Shown here: positions 33,829 through 41,430 of the stretch, piece after piece
Layout of the letters: every line of letters starts with the position of its first letter
Numbering within the stretch: the first letter of the stretch is position 1
Source: Sphingopyxis sp. Root154
GTDB lineage: Bacteria; Pseudomonadota; Alphaproteobacteria; Sphingomonadales; Sphingomonadaceae
DNA: 64,000 nt
Assembly (NCBI RefSeq): GCF_001427105.1
Contig: NZ_LMGI01000002.1
Span: 539,865-603,864 of the forward strand
Direction of reading: 5' to 3'
The notes under the pieces: model-generated
Database searches by the model: none
What the model was told of the DNA's origin: nothing
What the model saw: only the letters and a program-made list of their open reading frames with translations
Program-made: the position numbers and the translations under genes

Positions 33829-34822
33829 GGAAGTCGGCGATCGCCGCAGCGGTCGCATCGGGCGCTTCCTCCATCGGCAGATGGCCAATACCCGGCAGCA
33901 TCACGACCTCGGACCCCGCGATGCGTTCGTTGAAGGTCTTTGCGGCGCTCGGGTTGATCAGCCGGTCCTTGTCGCCGAACAGGATCAGCGTCGGCGCCTC
34001 GATCTCTCCCACGCGCGAGGCCATCGCGGGTTCGCGGTCCATCCGCGCGCGCAGCACCGTCGCTTCGCGATTGCCGGGGAAGCGCAGCAATTCCCAATAG
34101 CGGTCGATCATCGCGTCATCGACGATCGCCTGCTTCTCGACCGATCCACGCAGCGATTGTTCGACGAGCATCCGCGGCGTGACGCGCGTCGCGAGCCAGC
34201 GGCCGAAGGGATATTCGAGGACGCGGAAACCGACGTTCGATTCGGGCCGTTTCTCGCCCGACCGCAGCGGCATGCCCGCGGCGTCGATCAGCAACAGCGC
34301 ATCGACGCGTGTTGGCTGCGCGAGCGCGTAGCGCCAGCTGACCCAGCCGCCCATCGAATTGCCGCCGAGGATGAAATGATCGAGCCCGAGCTTCGCCGCG
34401 ACGACGTCGACGGCGTCCATCATGCCCTCGGCCGAATAATCGGTGTCGGGGGTCGCGCCGGTGAGCCCATGTCCGGGAAGGTCGAGCGTGACGATGCGAT
34501 AGGTGGCCCCTAACCGCTTCACCAGCGGTTCCCACGTATGAAGGCTGGCATTAGCGCCATGGACGAGGATGATCGCGGGGCCGCCCGCCTTGCCCTGATC
34601 GCGGTAATGGATGCGCTGCCCCGCCGGCCCCGCGACGAACGCCGCGTCCGGTCCGCCATATTTCGCGATCATCGCGTCGCGGTCGGTGTCAGGGGTCAGA
34701 AGCAGGAGGAAGCCGACGACGATCGCGAGTATCAGCGCGAGCGGGATCAGCACCCGCTTGCGCCGGAAGAACGGGCGACGCGGTGGCGGCGGGTCGAAAT
34801 CTATGTCGTCGGCAATCATCAT
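33779..34822 (-). CDS. Membrane-anchored alpha/beta hydrolase
   Basis: A 347-residue protein with an N-terminal cytoplasmic acidic/proline stretch, one membrane helix (about residues 24-44, VLIPLALILAIVVGFLLLL) and a large, probably periplasmic, alpha/beta hydrolase domain. Catalytic residues are the Ser of GGNSMGG, the Asp of FGDKDRLI and the His of GIGHLPMEE. The oxyanion motif is LVHGANASLHTW. GAGGGGGG sits directly before a tandem ATGATG; either 34822 or 34819 may be used. No substrate is indicated. Its last 17 codons lie antisense to the end of the neighbouring hydrolase gene. Confidence 0.86.
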   Translation of the reverse strand: MMIADDIDFDPPPPRRPFFRRKRVLIPLALILAIVVGFLLLLTPDTDRDAMIAKYGGPDAAFVAGPAGQRIHYRDQGKAGGPAIILVHGANASLHTWEPLVKRLGATYRIVTLDLPGHGLTGATPDTDYSAEGMMDAVDVVAAKLGLDHFILGGNSMGGWVSWRYALAQPTRVDALLLIDAAGMPLRSGEKRPESNVGFRVLEYPFGRWLATRVTPRMLVEQSLRGSVEKQAIVDDAMIDRYWELLRFPGNREATVLRARMDREPAMASRVGEIEAPTLILFGDKDRLINPSAAKTFNERIAGSEVVMLPGIGHLPMEEAPDATAAAIADFLKRRLVSPPPADPETR

Positions 34823-34879
34823 GCCCCCCTCAAGGCTCGAGCCAACCCTAACGCGCGGGCGCGCGGGGTTCAATCCATC

Positions 34880-36547
34880 CTAAGGGTGGAGGGAACGGCG
34901 GAAGGTTTCGGGCAGGAACAGCAGCCCGACGATCAATGTGATCACCGCGACGATCACGGGATACCATAGGCCGTAATAGATATTGCCCGTCGCCGCGACC
35001 ATCGCGAACGCGGTCGTCGGCAGGAAACCGCCGAACCAGCCGTTGCCGATATGATAGGGCAGCGACATCGCGGTGTAGCGGATGCGGCTGGGGAAGAGTT
35101 CGACGAGCAATGCTGCGATCGGGCCGTATACCATCGTCACCAGCAGCACGAGGTAGAAGAGGATCGCGACGACGAGCGGCTTGTTCATCGCCTCGAGGTC
35201 GGCCTTGGCCGGATAGCCCGCAGCGGCGGTCGCGGCAGCGAGCTCCTTGCGGAAGGTGTCGGCGGCGGCGGCGCGATCTTCCTCGGCAAGCCGCCAGGGT
35301 TCCGGGGCAACGAGCACGCGATTGCCGATCCACACGTCGGCAGCCTCGCCGGTGCGGCGCGGTCGCGTGACGCTCGTATAGCTGACGCCCGCCTTGGCCA
35401 GCGCCGATTTCGCGATGTCGCAGCCGGTGCTCTCAAACTTTTCCTTGCCTACCGGATCGAACTGGAAGGCGCAGGCGCCGGGGTCGGCGTTGACCGTCAC
35501 CGCGGCGCTCGCCTGTGCTTTCGCCATCGCGGGGTTGGCGGCGGTGGTCAGCATGTGGAACGCCGGGAAATAGGTGATCGCGGCAAGCGCGCAGCCCGCG
35601 AGGATGATCGGCTTGCGCCCGATCTTGTCGCTGAGCCAGCCGAAAAGGATGAAGAAGGGCGTACCGAGCGCGAGCGCGATGGCGATCAATATGTTCGCGG
35701 TCGCGCCGTCGACCTTCAGCGTCTTTTCGAGAAAGAAGAGGGCGTAGAATTGTCCTGAATACCAGACGACCGCCTGCCCCGCGACCGCGCCGAACAGCGC
35801 GACGATCACCCATTTGAGGTTCTCCCAGCGGCCGAAGGCTTCGGTGAGCGGCGCCTTCGACGTCGTACCCTCCTCCTTCATCTGCTTGAAGACAGGACTT
35901 TCCTCGAGCTGGAGGCGGATCCACAGCGACACGCCGAGCAGGATCACCGAGATGAGGAAAGGAATGCGCCAGCCCCAGTCGGCGAACGCCGCCTCGCCCA
36001 TCGCCGAGCGGATGACGATGACGACGCCGAGCGCCGCGAACAGGCCGAGCGTCGCGGTGGTCTGGATGAAGCTGGTGAACAGGCCGCGTTTGCCGTCGGG
36101 GGCATGCTCGGCAACGTAAGTCGCGGCGCCGCCATATTCGCCGCCGAGCGCGAGCCCCTGGACGAGGCGGAGCAGCACGAGAAGGATCGGCGCCGCAACG
36201 CCGATCGAGGCATAGCTGGGCAGGACGCCGACGAGGAAGGTCGACGCGCCCATCAGGCCCATGGTGACGAGGAAGGTATTCTTGCGCCCGACGAGGTCGC
36301 CGATGCGCCCGAATACGAGCGCGCCGAACGGCCTGACCGCAAAACCCGCGGCAAAGGCCGCGAGCGCGAAGATGAAACCGGTGGTTTCGTTGACGCCTGA
36401 AAAGAATTGCGCCGAAATGATCGTCGCGAGCAGGCCGTAGAGGTAGAAATCATACCATTCGAACACCGTTCCGAGCGACGAGGCGAGGATGACCTTGCGT
36501 TCGCTCTGCCGGGTATCGACCGCAACTGCTGCTTCGCCTTCGGCCAT
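34880..36547 (-). CDS. MHS-type major facilitator transporter with large periplasmic insert
   Basis: Proton-coupled secondary transporter of the metabolite:H+ symporter type, 555 residues. Signature features are SSLGTVFEWYDFYLYGLLA at helix 1, the loop GRIGDLVGRKNTFL, RLVQGLALGGEYGGAATYVAEH and FGWLSDKIGRKPIIL. Between helices of the second half (about residues 345-450) lies an insert of about 100 hydrophilic residues with two cysteines (GACAF and STGCD), absent from ordinary MHS proteins. Likely substrates of the group are dicarboxylates, citrate, proline/betaine or shikimate; which one is unclear. The ATG is preceded by GGAGAGGGGTGAAGG. Confidence 0.88.
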   Translation of the reverse strand: MAEGEAAVAVDTRQSERKVILASSLGTVFEWYDFYLYGLLATIISAQFFSGVNETTGFIFALAAFAAGFAVRPFGALVFGRIGDLVGRKNTFLVTMGLMGASTFLVGVLPSYASIGVAAPILLVLLRLVQGLALGGEYGGAATYVAEHAPDGKRGLFTSFIQTTATLGLFAALGVVIVIRSAMGEAAFADWGWRIPFLISVILLGVSLWIRLQLEESPVFKQMKEEGTTSKAPLTEAFGRWENLKWVIVALFGAVAGQAVVWYSGQFYALFFLEKTLKVDGATANILIAIALALGTPFFILFGWLSDKIGRKPIILAGCALAAITYFPAFHMLTTAANPAMAKAQASAAVTVNADPGACAFQFDPVGKEKFESTGCDIAKSALAKAGVSYTSVTRPRRTGEAADVWIGNRVLVAPEPWRLAEEDRAAAADTFRKELAAATAAAGYPAKADLEAMNKPLVVAILFYLVLLVTMVYGPIAALLVELFPSRIRYTAMSLPYHIGNGWFGGFLPTTAFAMVAATGNIYYGLWYPVIVAVITLIVGLLFLPETFRRSLHP

Positions 36548-36590
36548 CCTTCACCCCTCTCCTGTGTTTTTTCTGTCCTTCGAGGGGCAT

Positions 36591-36624
36591 AAAAAACCCC
36601 ACCTCGCCAGAACGAGATGGGGTT
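36591..36624 (-). terminator. Intrinsic terminator of the rhlE-like gene
   Basis: On the minus strand a 12-pair stem with one mismatch (AACCCCATCTCG against CGAGGTGGGGTT, loop TTCTGG) is followed at once by TTTTTT. It lies about 80 bases after the stop of the DEAD-box helicase gene and before the transporter gene, so it should end the helicase transcript. It is one of the clearest rho-independent terminators in the window. Confidence 0.85.
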
Positions 36625-36701
36625 AGCAAAACTGGCTTGCACCGAGCTTTCGCATCCCCTCATCCGAAGAAGAGGGGAACGTAGCGGCGCGGAGAGCTAC
36701 G

Positions 36702-38099
36702 TCAACCGACGCGCTTCACCGCACCCTTATGCGCGCCGACGCTCTTGTTGCGCGGGCGGAAGCGGCGCTTGCGCTGGCCTTCGGCACCTTCGCCGGCTGC
36801 TGCTGCACCATCACGGCGCGGACCACGTTCGCCGCGCGGCTGGCCATCGCGGTGGCCGCCATCACGCTGACGATGCGCGTCCTGACGCTGGCGATTGGGG
36901 TCGCGGCCCTGGCTGCCGGTGTCGCGGGGGGGCGCAACGGGCTTGGGCAAGTTGCGCACCATCTCGTTGAAATTCTCGGGCAGCGGCATCGGCTCGGACT
37001 TGCTCCGCGTCACGCGCTCGATATCGCGCATGTACGGACGCTCGTCGGGCGCGATGAAGCTGATCGCCTTGCCCTCGGCGCCGGCGCGCGCGGTGCGGCC
37101 GATGCGGTGTACATATTGTTCGGGCACGTTCGGGATCTCGAAGTTAATCACGTGGCTGACGCCCGACACGTCGATGCCGCGCGCGGCGATGTCGGTCGCG
37201 ACGAGCAGCTTGATGTCGCCCGAACGGAAGGCCTGCAGCGCGTGGGTGCGCTGCGACTGGCTCTTGTTGCCATGGATCGCCATCGCCTTGATGCCCGCGC
37301 CCGCGAGGTGACGCACGACGCGGTCGGCGCCATGCTTGGTGCGGGTGAAGATCAACGCGCGGTCGATATCTTCGCTGGCAACGACCGAGTGAAGCAGCGC
37401 CTGCTTTTCCTTCTGTTCGACGAAGGTCGCGAACTGGCGGATCTTTTCGACCGTGGTCGCCTGCGGCGTCACCGACACCGTCACCGGGTCCTCGAGGAAC
37501 TGTTCGGCGAGGTGCGCGATTTCCTTCGGCATCGTCGCCGAGAAGAAGAGGTTCTGGCGGCGCGACGGCAGCAGCTTGGCGATGCGGCGCAGCGAGTGGA
37601 TGAAGCCCATGTCCATCATCTGGTCGGCTTCGTCGAGGACGAAGATTTCGACATCGTCGAGACGCAGCGCGCGCTGGTCGATCAGGTCGAGCAGGCGGCC
37701 CGGCGTGGCGACGAGGATGTCGACGCCGCCTGACAGGTCGCGGATCTGCTTGTTGATCGGCACGCCGCCGAAGACGGTCGTGACGCTGAGCTTGGTGAAG
37801 CGACCATAGTCGCGGCAGCTCTGCGCGATCTGCGCGGCAAGCTCACGCGTCGGGGCGAGGACGAGCATGCGGCAGCCGCGCGGGGTCGGGCGGTGCGGAT
37901 AGGTCAAAAGATGGTGGATCGAGGGCAGCGAGAAGCCGGCGGTCTTGCCGGTGCCCGTCTGCGCGATACCGCACAGGTCGCGGCCCTTCATCAACGGCGG
38001 AATCGCCTGGACCTGAATCGGGGTCGGGACGGTATAATCCTTGGCGGCAAGCGCGCGATTGATGTCGGCGTGCAGGCCAAAGTCGTTAAAAGTCGTCAT
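36702..38099 (-). CDS. DEAD-box RNA helicase, RhlE-like
   Basis: ATP-dependent RNA helicase of 465 residues. All motifs are visible: TVPTPIQVQAIPP (Q motif), AQTGTGKT (I), PTRELA (Ia), TPGR (Ib), DEAD (II), SAT (III), ARGIDV (V) and HRIGRTAR (VI). The C-terminal 95 residues are a basic, low-complexity Arg/Gln/Asp/Gly tail (for example RQRQDAHRQRDGGHRDG) that likely binds RNA. It fits the RhlE group involved in ribosome assembly and mRNA decay at low temperature. The ATG is set by family alignment (MTTFNDFGL). The long GC-rich leader upstream has several perfect hairpins, and the gene ends at a clear terminator, so it is monocistronic. Confidence 0.92.
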   Translation of the reverse strand: MTTFNDFGLHADINRALAAKDYTVPTPIQVQAIPPLMKGRDLCGIAQTGTGKTAGFSLPSIHHLLTYPHRPTPRGCRMLVLAPTRELAAQIAQSCRDYGRFTKLSVTTVFGGVPINKQIRDLSGGVDILVATPGRLLDLIDQRALRLDDVEIFVLDEADQMMDMGFIHSLRRIAKLLPSRRQNLFFSATMPKEIAHLAEQFLEDPVTVSVTPQATTVEKIRQFATFVEQKEKQALLHSVVASEDIDRALIFTRTKHGADRVVRHLAGAGIKAMAIHGNKSQSQRTHALQAFRSGDIKLLVATDIAARGIDVSGVSHVINFEIPNVPEQYVHRIGRTARAGAEGKAISFIAPDERPYMRDIERVTRSKSEPMPLPENFNEMVRNLPKPVAPPRDTGSQGRDPNRQRQDAHRQRDGGHRDGQPRGERGPRRDGAAAAGEGAEGQRKRRFRPRNKSVGAHKGAVKRVG

Positions 38100-38408
38100 A
38101 GAATACTCACATAGGGCGACGCGCAGGCGCATCCGTTCGGATCGAACGGACGGCGCACGGCCGCGGGTTCGAAACGACCCGCGTGAAAGGGTGCCTCTGG
38201 GGACAAAGCGCTGGTCCGGCTCGTCCCGCGCCTGATTTGGGCGGGAAAATCACGCTGCCGGTGGTTACGGCGGGAGGTCCCGCCATGCTGCGCTGCACAA
38301 TATATGGCATAGTGCCCGCAATTTTGCAAGGTGATTACGAATGTATGTGTCGCGCGTCTTGTCGAGGCGCCGTTCTTTTTGCATCAAAGGCAAAAGAGGG
38401 AGAGCGAT
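38100..38408. other. Divergent intergenic region with structured leader of the RNA helicase gene
   Basis: A 309-base gene-free stretch between two divergent genes. The part next to the helicase holds three perfect short inverted repeats: CCGTTCG/CGAACGG (38133-38149), CGCGGGT/ACCCGCG (38162-38183) and GGCGGGA/TCCCGCC (38269-38284). They would fold in a helicase 5' leader if transcription starts in the AT-rich patch about 38288-38342. Such leaders are known for cold-shock helicases and could serve autoregulation. The glpK side has only an AGAGGGAGAG ribosome site near 38394-38405 and no recognisable operator. Confidence 0.5.
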
Positions 38409-39881
38409 ATGGCCGAGAAAATCATCGTTATTGACGAAGGCACGACCTCGACCCGCACGATGCTTTTCGGCGCCGACGGCACCCCGCTCGGCAGCGCGCA
38501 ACGCGAGATCCGGCAGCACTATCCCGGCCCCGGCCTCGTCGAACATGATGCCGCCGAAATCTGGGAGGCCACGCTTGCCTGCACGCGCGAAATGATCGCG
38601 CAGGCCGGCGGCGCCGATCATGTCGCCGCGATCGGGATCACCAACCAGCGCGAGACGGTGGTGTTCTGGGACCGCACGACCGGCGAGCCGCTCGCGCGCG
38701 CGATCGTGTGGCAGGACCGGCGCTCGGCCGCCGATTGCGTGGCGCTGAAAGAGGCCGGCCATGAGCCCATGGCGCAGGCGAAGAGCGGGTTGCTGCTCGA
38801 TCCCTATTTTTCGGGGACCAAGATCGGCTGGGCGCTGAAGAATTGGCCGCAACTGAAGGACGCGGGCGACCGGCTCGCGGTCGGGACGGTCGAATCCTAT
38901 CTGATCTATCGCCTGACCGGCGGCGTCCACATCAGCGACGCGAGCAACGCATCGCGCACGCTTCTCATGGACATAAACGGCCAAGGCGGTTGGGACAGCG
39001 AGCTATGCGACCTGCTCGGCGTGCCGATGCGCCTGCTCCCCGAAATCACCGGCTGCACGACGCGCGTCGGCACGACCGATCCGGCGCTGTTCGGCGGCGC
39101 TATCCCGATCTGCGGCATGGCGGGCGACCAGCAGGCGGCGACGATCGGACAGGCGTGCCTGTCGCCGGGGCAGACCAAAGCGACCTTCGGCACCGGCGCC
39201 TTCATTCTATCGGCCAGCGGCACGGTGCGGCCGCAATCGGCAAATCGCCTGCTCGCGACGGTGCTGGTGCAGGAGGGCGACGTGCGCTCCTATGCGCTCG
39301 AAGGATCGGTGTTCGTCGCCGGCAGCCTGATCAAATGGCTGCGCGACGGGCTGGGTCTGCTCGCCAATGCGGGAGAGAGCGAGGGGCTGGCGCGCTCGGT
39401 GACCGACAATGGCGGCGTCTATCTCGTCCCTGCCCTCACCGGGCTCGGCGCGCCGCACTGGCGCCCCGATGCCCTCGCGGCCATATCGGGACTGAACTTC
39501 GCGACCACGAAGGCGCATGTCGCGCGCGCGGCGCTGGAAGCACAAGCCTATCAGGCGCACGACCTGAAATCGGCCTTCGCCGCCGATGGGGTCGACTGGG
39601 CAGAGGTGCGGATCGACGGCGGCATGGCGGCGAACGACTGGATGGCGCAGGACCTTGCCGACATTCTCGACATCAGCATCGAGCGGCCCGATTTCGTCGA
39701 AAGCACCGCGCTCGGCGCCGCGATGCTCGCGGCAACCGGCGCGGGCCTTTATCCGGGCCTCGCGAGCGCAGCCAAGGCGATGCGCGGCACCGCGACACGC
39801 TTCACGCCGGCGCTGGATGCCGAGAAACGCAAAACGCGCCTTGCCGGCTGGCAAAGCGCGCTTGCAAAGGTTTTGAGCTGA
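38409..39881 (+). CDS. glpK: Glycerol kinase
   Basis: Phosphorylates glycerol to glycerol 3-phosphate in the cytoplasm. The 490-residue protein has the FGGY-family motifs: IVIDEGTTSTRTMLF at the start, ITNQRETVVFWDRTTGEPLARAIVWQDRR, GMAGDQQAATIGQ, and the C-terminal FGGY signature region DGGMAANDWMAQDLADIL. AGAGGGAGAG precedes the ATG at 38409. It stands alone here, with no glpF or glpD beside it, and shares a bidirectional hairpin with rpmE in the 27-base convergent gap. Confidence 0.97.
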   Translation: MAEKIIVIDEGTTSTRTMLFGADGTPLGSAQREIRQHYPGPGLVEHDAAEIWEATLACTREMIAQAGGADHVAAIGITNQRETVVFWDRTTGEPLARAIVWQDRRSAADCVALKEAGHEPMAQAKSGLLLDPYFSGTKIGWALKNWPQLKDAGDRLAVGTVESYLIYRLTGGVHISDASNASRTLLMDINGQGGWDSELCDLLGVPMRLLPEITGCTTRVGTTDPALFGGAIPICGMAGDQQAATIGQACLSPGQTKATFGTGAFILSASGTVRPQSANRLLATVLVQEGDVRSYALEGSVFVAGSLIKWLRDGLGLLANAGESEGLARSVTDNGGVYLVPALTGLGAPHWRPDALAAISGLNFATTKAHVARAALEAQAYQAHDLKSAFAADGVDWAEVRIDGGMAANDWMAQDLADILDISIERPDFVESTALGAAMLAATGAGLYPGLASAAKAMRGTATRFTPALDAEKRKTRLAGWQSALAKVLS

Positions 39882-39908
39882 CCCCCGCTTTCGCGGAGGC
39901 GGGCGTCC
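39882..39908. terminator. Bidirectional hairpin between glpK and rpmE
   Basis: The 27-base convergent gap contains CCCGC (39884-39888) and GCGGG (39899-39903) around TTTCGCGGAG. The type 'CCCGCTTTCGCGG..GCGGG' is a common intergenic palindrome in sphingomonads. It has no T-run but is placed to slow transcription from both sides. Confidence 0.45.
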
Positions 39909-40136
39909 TTAGCGCTTGAGGGTGAGACCACCGAAACGCTTGTTGAACTTTGCGACCTGACCCGCCGCGTCGAGCATGCGTCCGGTGCCGCCGGTCCAGG
40001 CCGGGTGCGCGGTGGGGTCGATTTCGAGCGTCATCGTGTCGCCTTCTTTGCCCCACGTCGAGCGCGTCTGATATTCGGTGCCATCGGTCATCTTGACCGT
40101 GATCATGTGATAGTCGGGGTGAATGTCGTTTTTCAT
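39909..40136 (-). CDS. rpmE: 50S ribosomal protein L31
   Basis: Large-subunit protein, 75 residues. [29 protein letters not shown] followed by [17 protein letters not shown] ending ([17 protein letters not shown]) matches the alphaproteobacterial form. The four zinc-binding cysteines of classical L31 are all missing, as is usual in this class, so it does not respond to zinc through metal loss. AGGAG lies at a good distance before the ATG. The leader upstream carries a perfect 8-base GC hairpin at 40193-40214. Confidence 0.95.
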   Translation of the reverse strand: MKNDIHPDYHMITVKMTDGTEYQTRSTWGKEGDTMTLEIDPTAHPAWTGGTGRMLDAAGQVAKFNKRFGGLTLKR

Positions 40137-40192
40137 GTCTTTAGCTCCTGTGCCGCTGGTTACCGACCAGCTAGCTGTGAGTCCGTGCGTCC

Positions 40193-40214
40193 GGGGACGC
40201 GAAGCGGCGTCCCC
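40193..40214 (-). terminator. GC hairpin downstream of fabZ / in the rpmE leader
   Basis: GGGGACGC and GCGTCCCC form a perfect 8-pair stem with loop GAAGCG. It lies 33 bases after the fabZ stop and about 57 bases before the rpmE start on the same strand. It has no T-run, so it may be a weak terminator of the long envelope operon, a stabilising 3' end, or a leader element of L31. Confidence 0.4.
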
Positions 40215-40246
40215 TAACGGCGAATGCCGGATTTGGCAAGGGTGGG

Positions 40247-40726
40247 TTAATCGCCCGGCGGATCGGCGATCATCGCGGTGAACTGGCATTCCGCGGCGAG
40301 CACGCCATTCAACATCGCCTTGCCTTCAAAACGGCAAACGCTGCGCTTGGCCTGAATGATCGTGGCATGCAGGTCGAGCAGACAGCCGGGTTCGACCGGC
40401 TTTCTGAACTTCGCGCCGTCGATCGCCATGAAATAGACAAGCTTGCCCGTACCCGCGAGGCCCATCGATTCGATTGCGAGAATGCCGGCGGCCTGCGCCA
40501 GCGCCTCGACGATGAGGACGCCGGGCATGATCGGCCGGCCGGGGAAATGCCCTTGGAAAAAGGGCTCGTTCATCGTCACCGCCTTGACCGCGTGGATCGA
40601 GGTGTCCTTCACCATCGATTCCACCCGGTCGACGAGCAGCATCGGATAACGATGCGGCAGCAGCGTCAGGATCCGGCGGATATCCACCGGACCCAAGGCG
40701 CCGTCCGACTTTTCCCCGTCCGTCAT
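40247..40726 (-). CDS. fabZ: 3-hydroxyacyl-ACP dehydratase FabZ
   Basis: Cytoplasmic dehydratase of type II fatty-acid synthesis that converts 3-hydroxyacyl-ACP to trans-2-enoyl-ACP. The 159-residue hot-dog-fold protein has the catalytic His60 in [14 protein letters not shown] and Glu74 in VLIVEALAQ, and [14 protein letters not shown] at the start. It follows ompH by five bases at the end of the conserved envelope block. lpxD and lpxA, which often lie between ompH and fabZ, are missing from this arrangement. Confidence 0.97.
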   Translation of the reverse strand: MTDGEKSDGALGPVDIRRILTLLPHRYPMLLVDRVESMVKDTSIHAVKAVTMNEPFFQGHFPGRPIMPGVLIVEALAQAAGILAIESMGLAGTGKLVYFMAIDGAKFRKPVEPGCLLDLHATIIQAKRSVCRFEGKAMLNGVLAAECQFTAMIADPPGD

Positions 40727-40731
40727 CGATC

Positions 40732-41430
40732 TTAGCGGGTCGTCGGTGCGGTGCCCGTCGGCGCCGGAGCGGGCGTTGCCGGACGCGTTCCGCCCTGCGC
40801 GGCGCGTGCCTGGTCCATCAGCTGCTGGTTGCGCTGCTGGACGAGCTGGCCCGGCTGGTAACCGGCCGGAACCGCGGTCGACACGTTGGGCAGAATGCGG
40901 TTGAGTTCGGCAACCACCGCGTCGGTGATGTCGACATTGTTTTCGCGCGCGATCACCGCCTCGGGGTTGACCAGCAGGTCGACCTTTTTCGCGGTCATCG
41001 CGGCCTTGATCGCTTCATTCATGCGAACGCTGATCTGGTCTTCGACATAAGCGATCGCAAGGTCGACGGGCGCGCCGATCTGACCCAGTTCGGTCTGCGC
41101 GGCCTGGCGCTTGTCCTGAACGGCCTTGGCGGCAGCCTGCAGCGCAGTCTGGTTCACCGGCGTCTTCTTCGCTTCTTCGTTATATTTCGCGATCAGGACG
41201 TTGATTTCGGCCTGCAGCGTCTGGCCGCGCGACTGCTGCTGGTCGATCTGCGCCTTGTAGGTCGTTTCGATCTGCGTCGAGGCGGTCTGGAACGCGTTCG
41301 AGCGGGCAGCGGCGACGCGGACGTCGGCAACGCCGACACCCTTTGCCTGGGCAATGGCGGGAGCCGACAGGAGGGGCGAAACCGACAGCGTGGCAATCGC
41401 CAGCGCCGAGGCGGCAAGGATTTTCTTCAT
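40732..41430 (-). CDS. OmpH/Skp family periplasmic chaperone
   Basis: Periplasmic chaperone that would keep outer-membrane proteins unfolded on the way to BamA. The 232-residue protein has a signal peptide ([27 protein letters not shown], cleavage after about residue 27), then a long helical, coiled-coil-rich middle (residues about 45-130, [19 protein letters not shown] onward). The C-terminus is an Ala/Pro/Thr-rich low-complexity tail not seen in E. coli Skp. The ATG overlaps the bamA stop (TGATG), so the chaperone and its client-receiving machine are coupled. Confidence 0.9.
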   Translation of the reverse strand: MKKILAASALAIATLSVSPLLSAPAIAQAKGVGVADVRVAAARSNAFQTASTQIETTYKAQIDQQQSRGQTLQAEINVLIAKYNEEAKKTPVNQTALQAAAKAVQDKRQAAQTELGQIGAPVDLAIAYVEDQISVRMNEAIKAAMTAKKVDLLVNPEAVIARENNVDITDAVVAELNRILPNVSTAVPAGYQPGQLVQQRNQQLMDQARAAQGGTRPATPAPAPTGTAPTTR

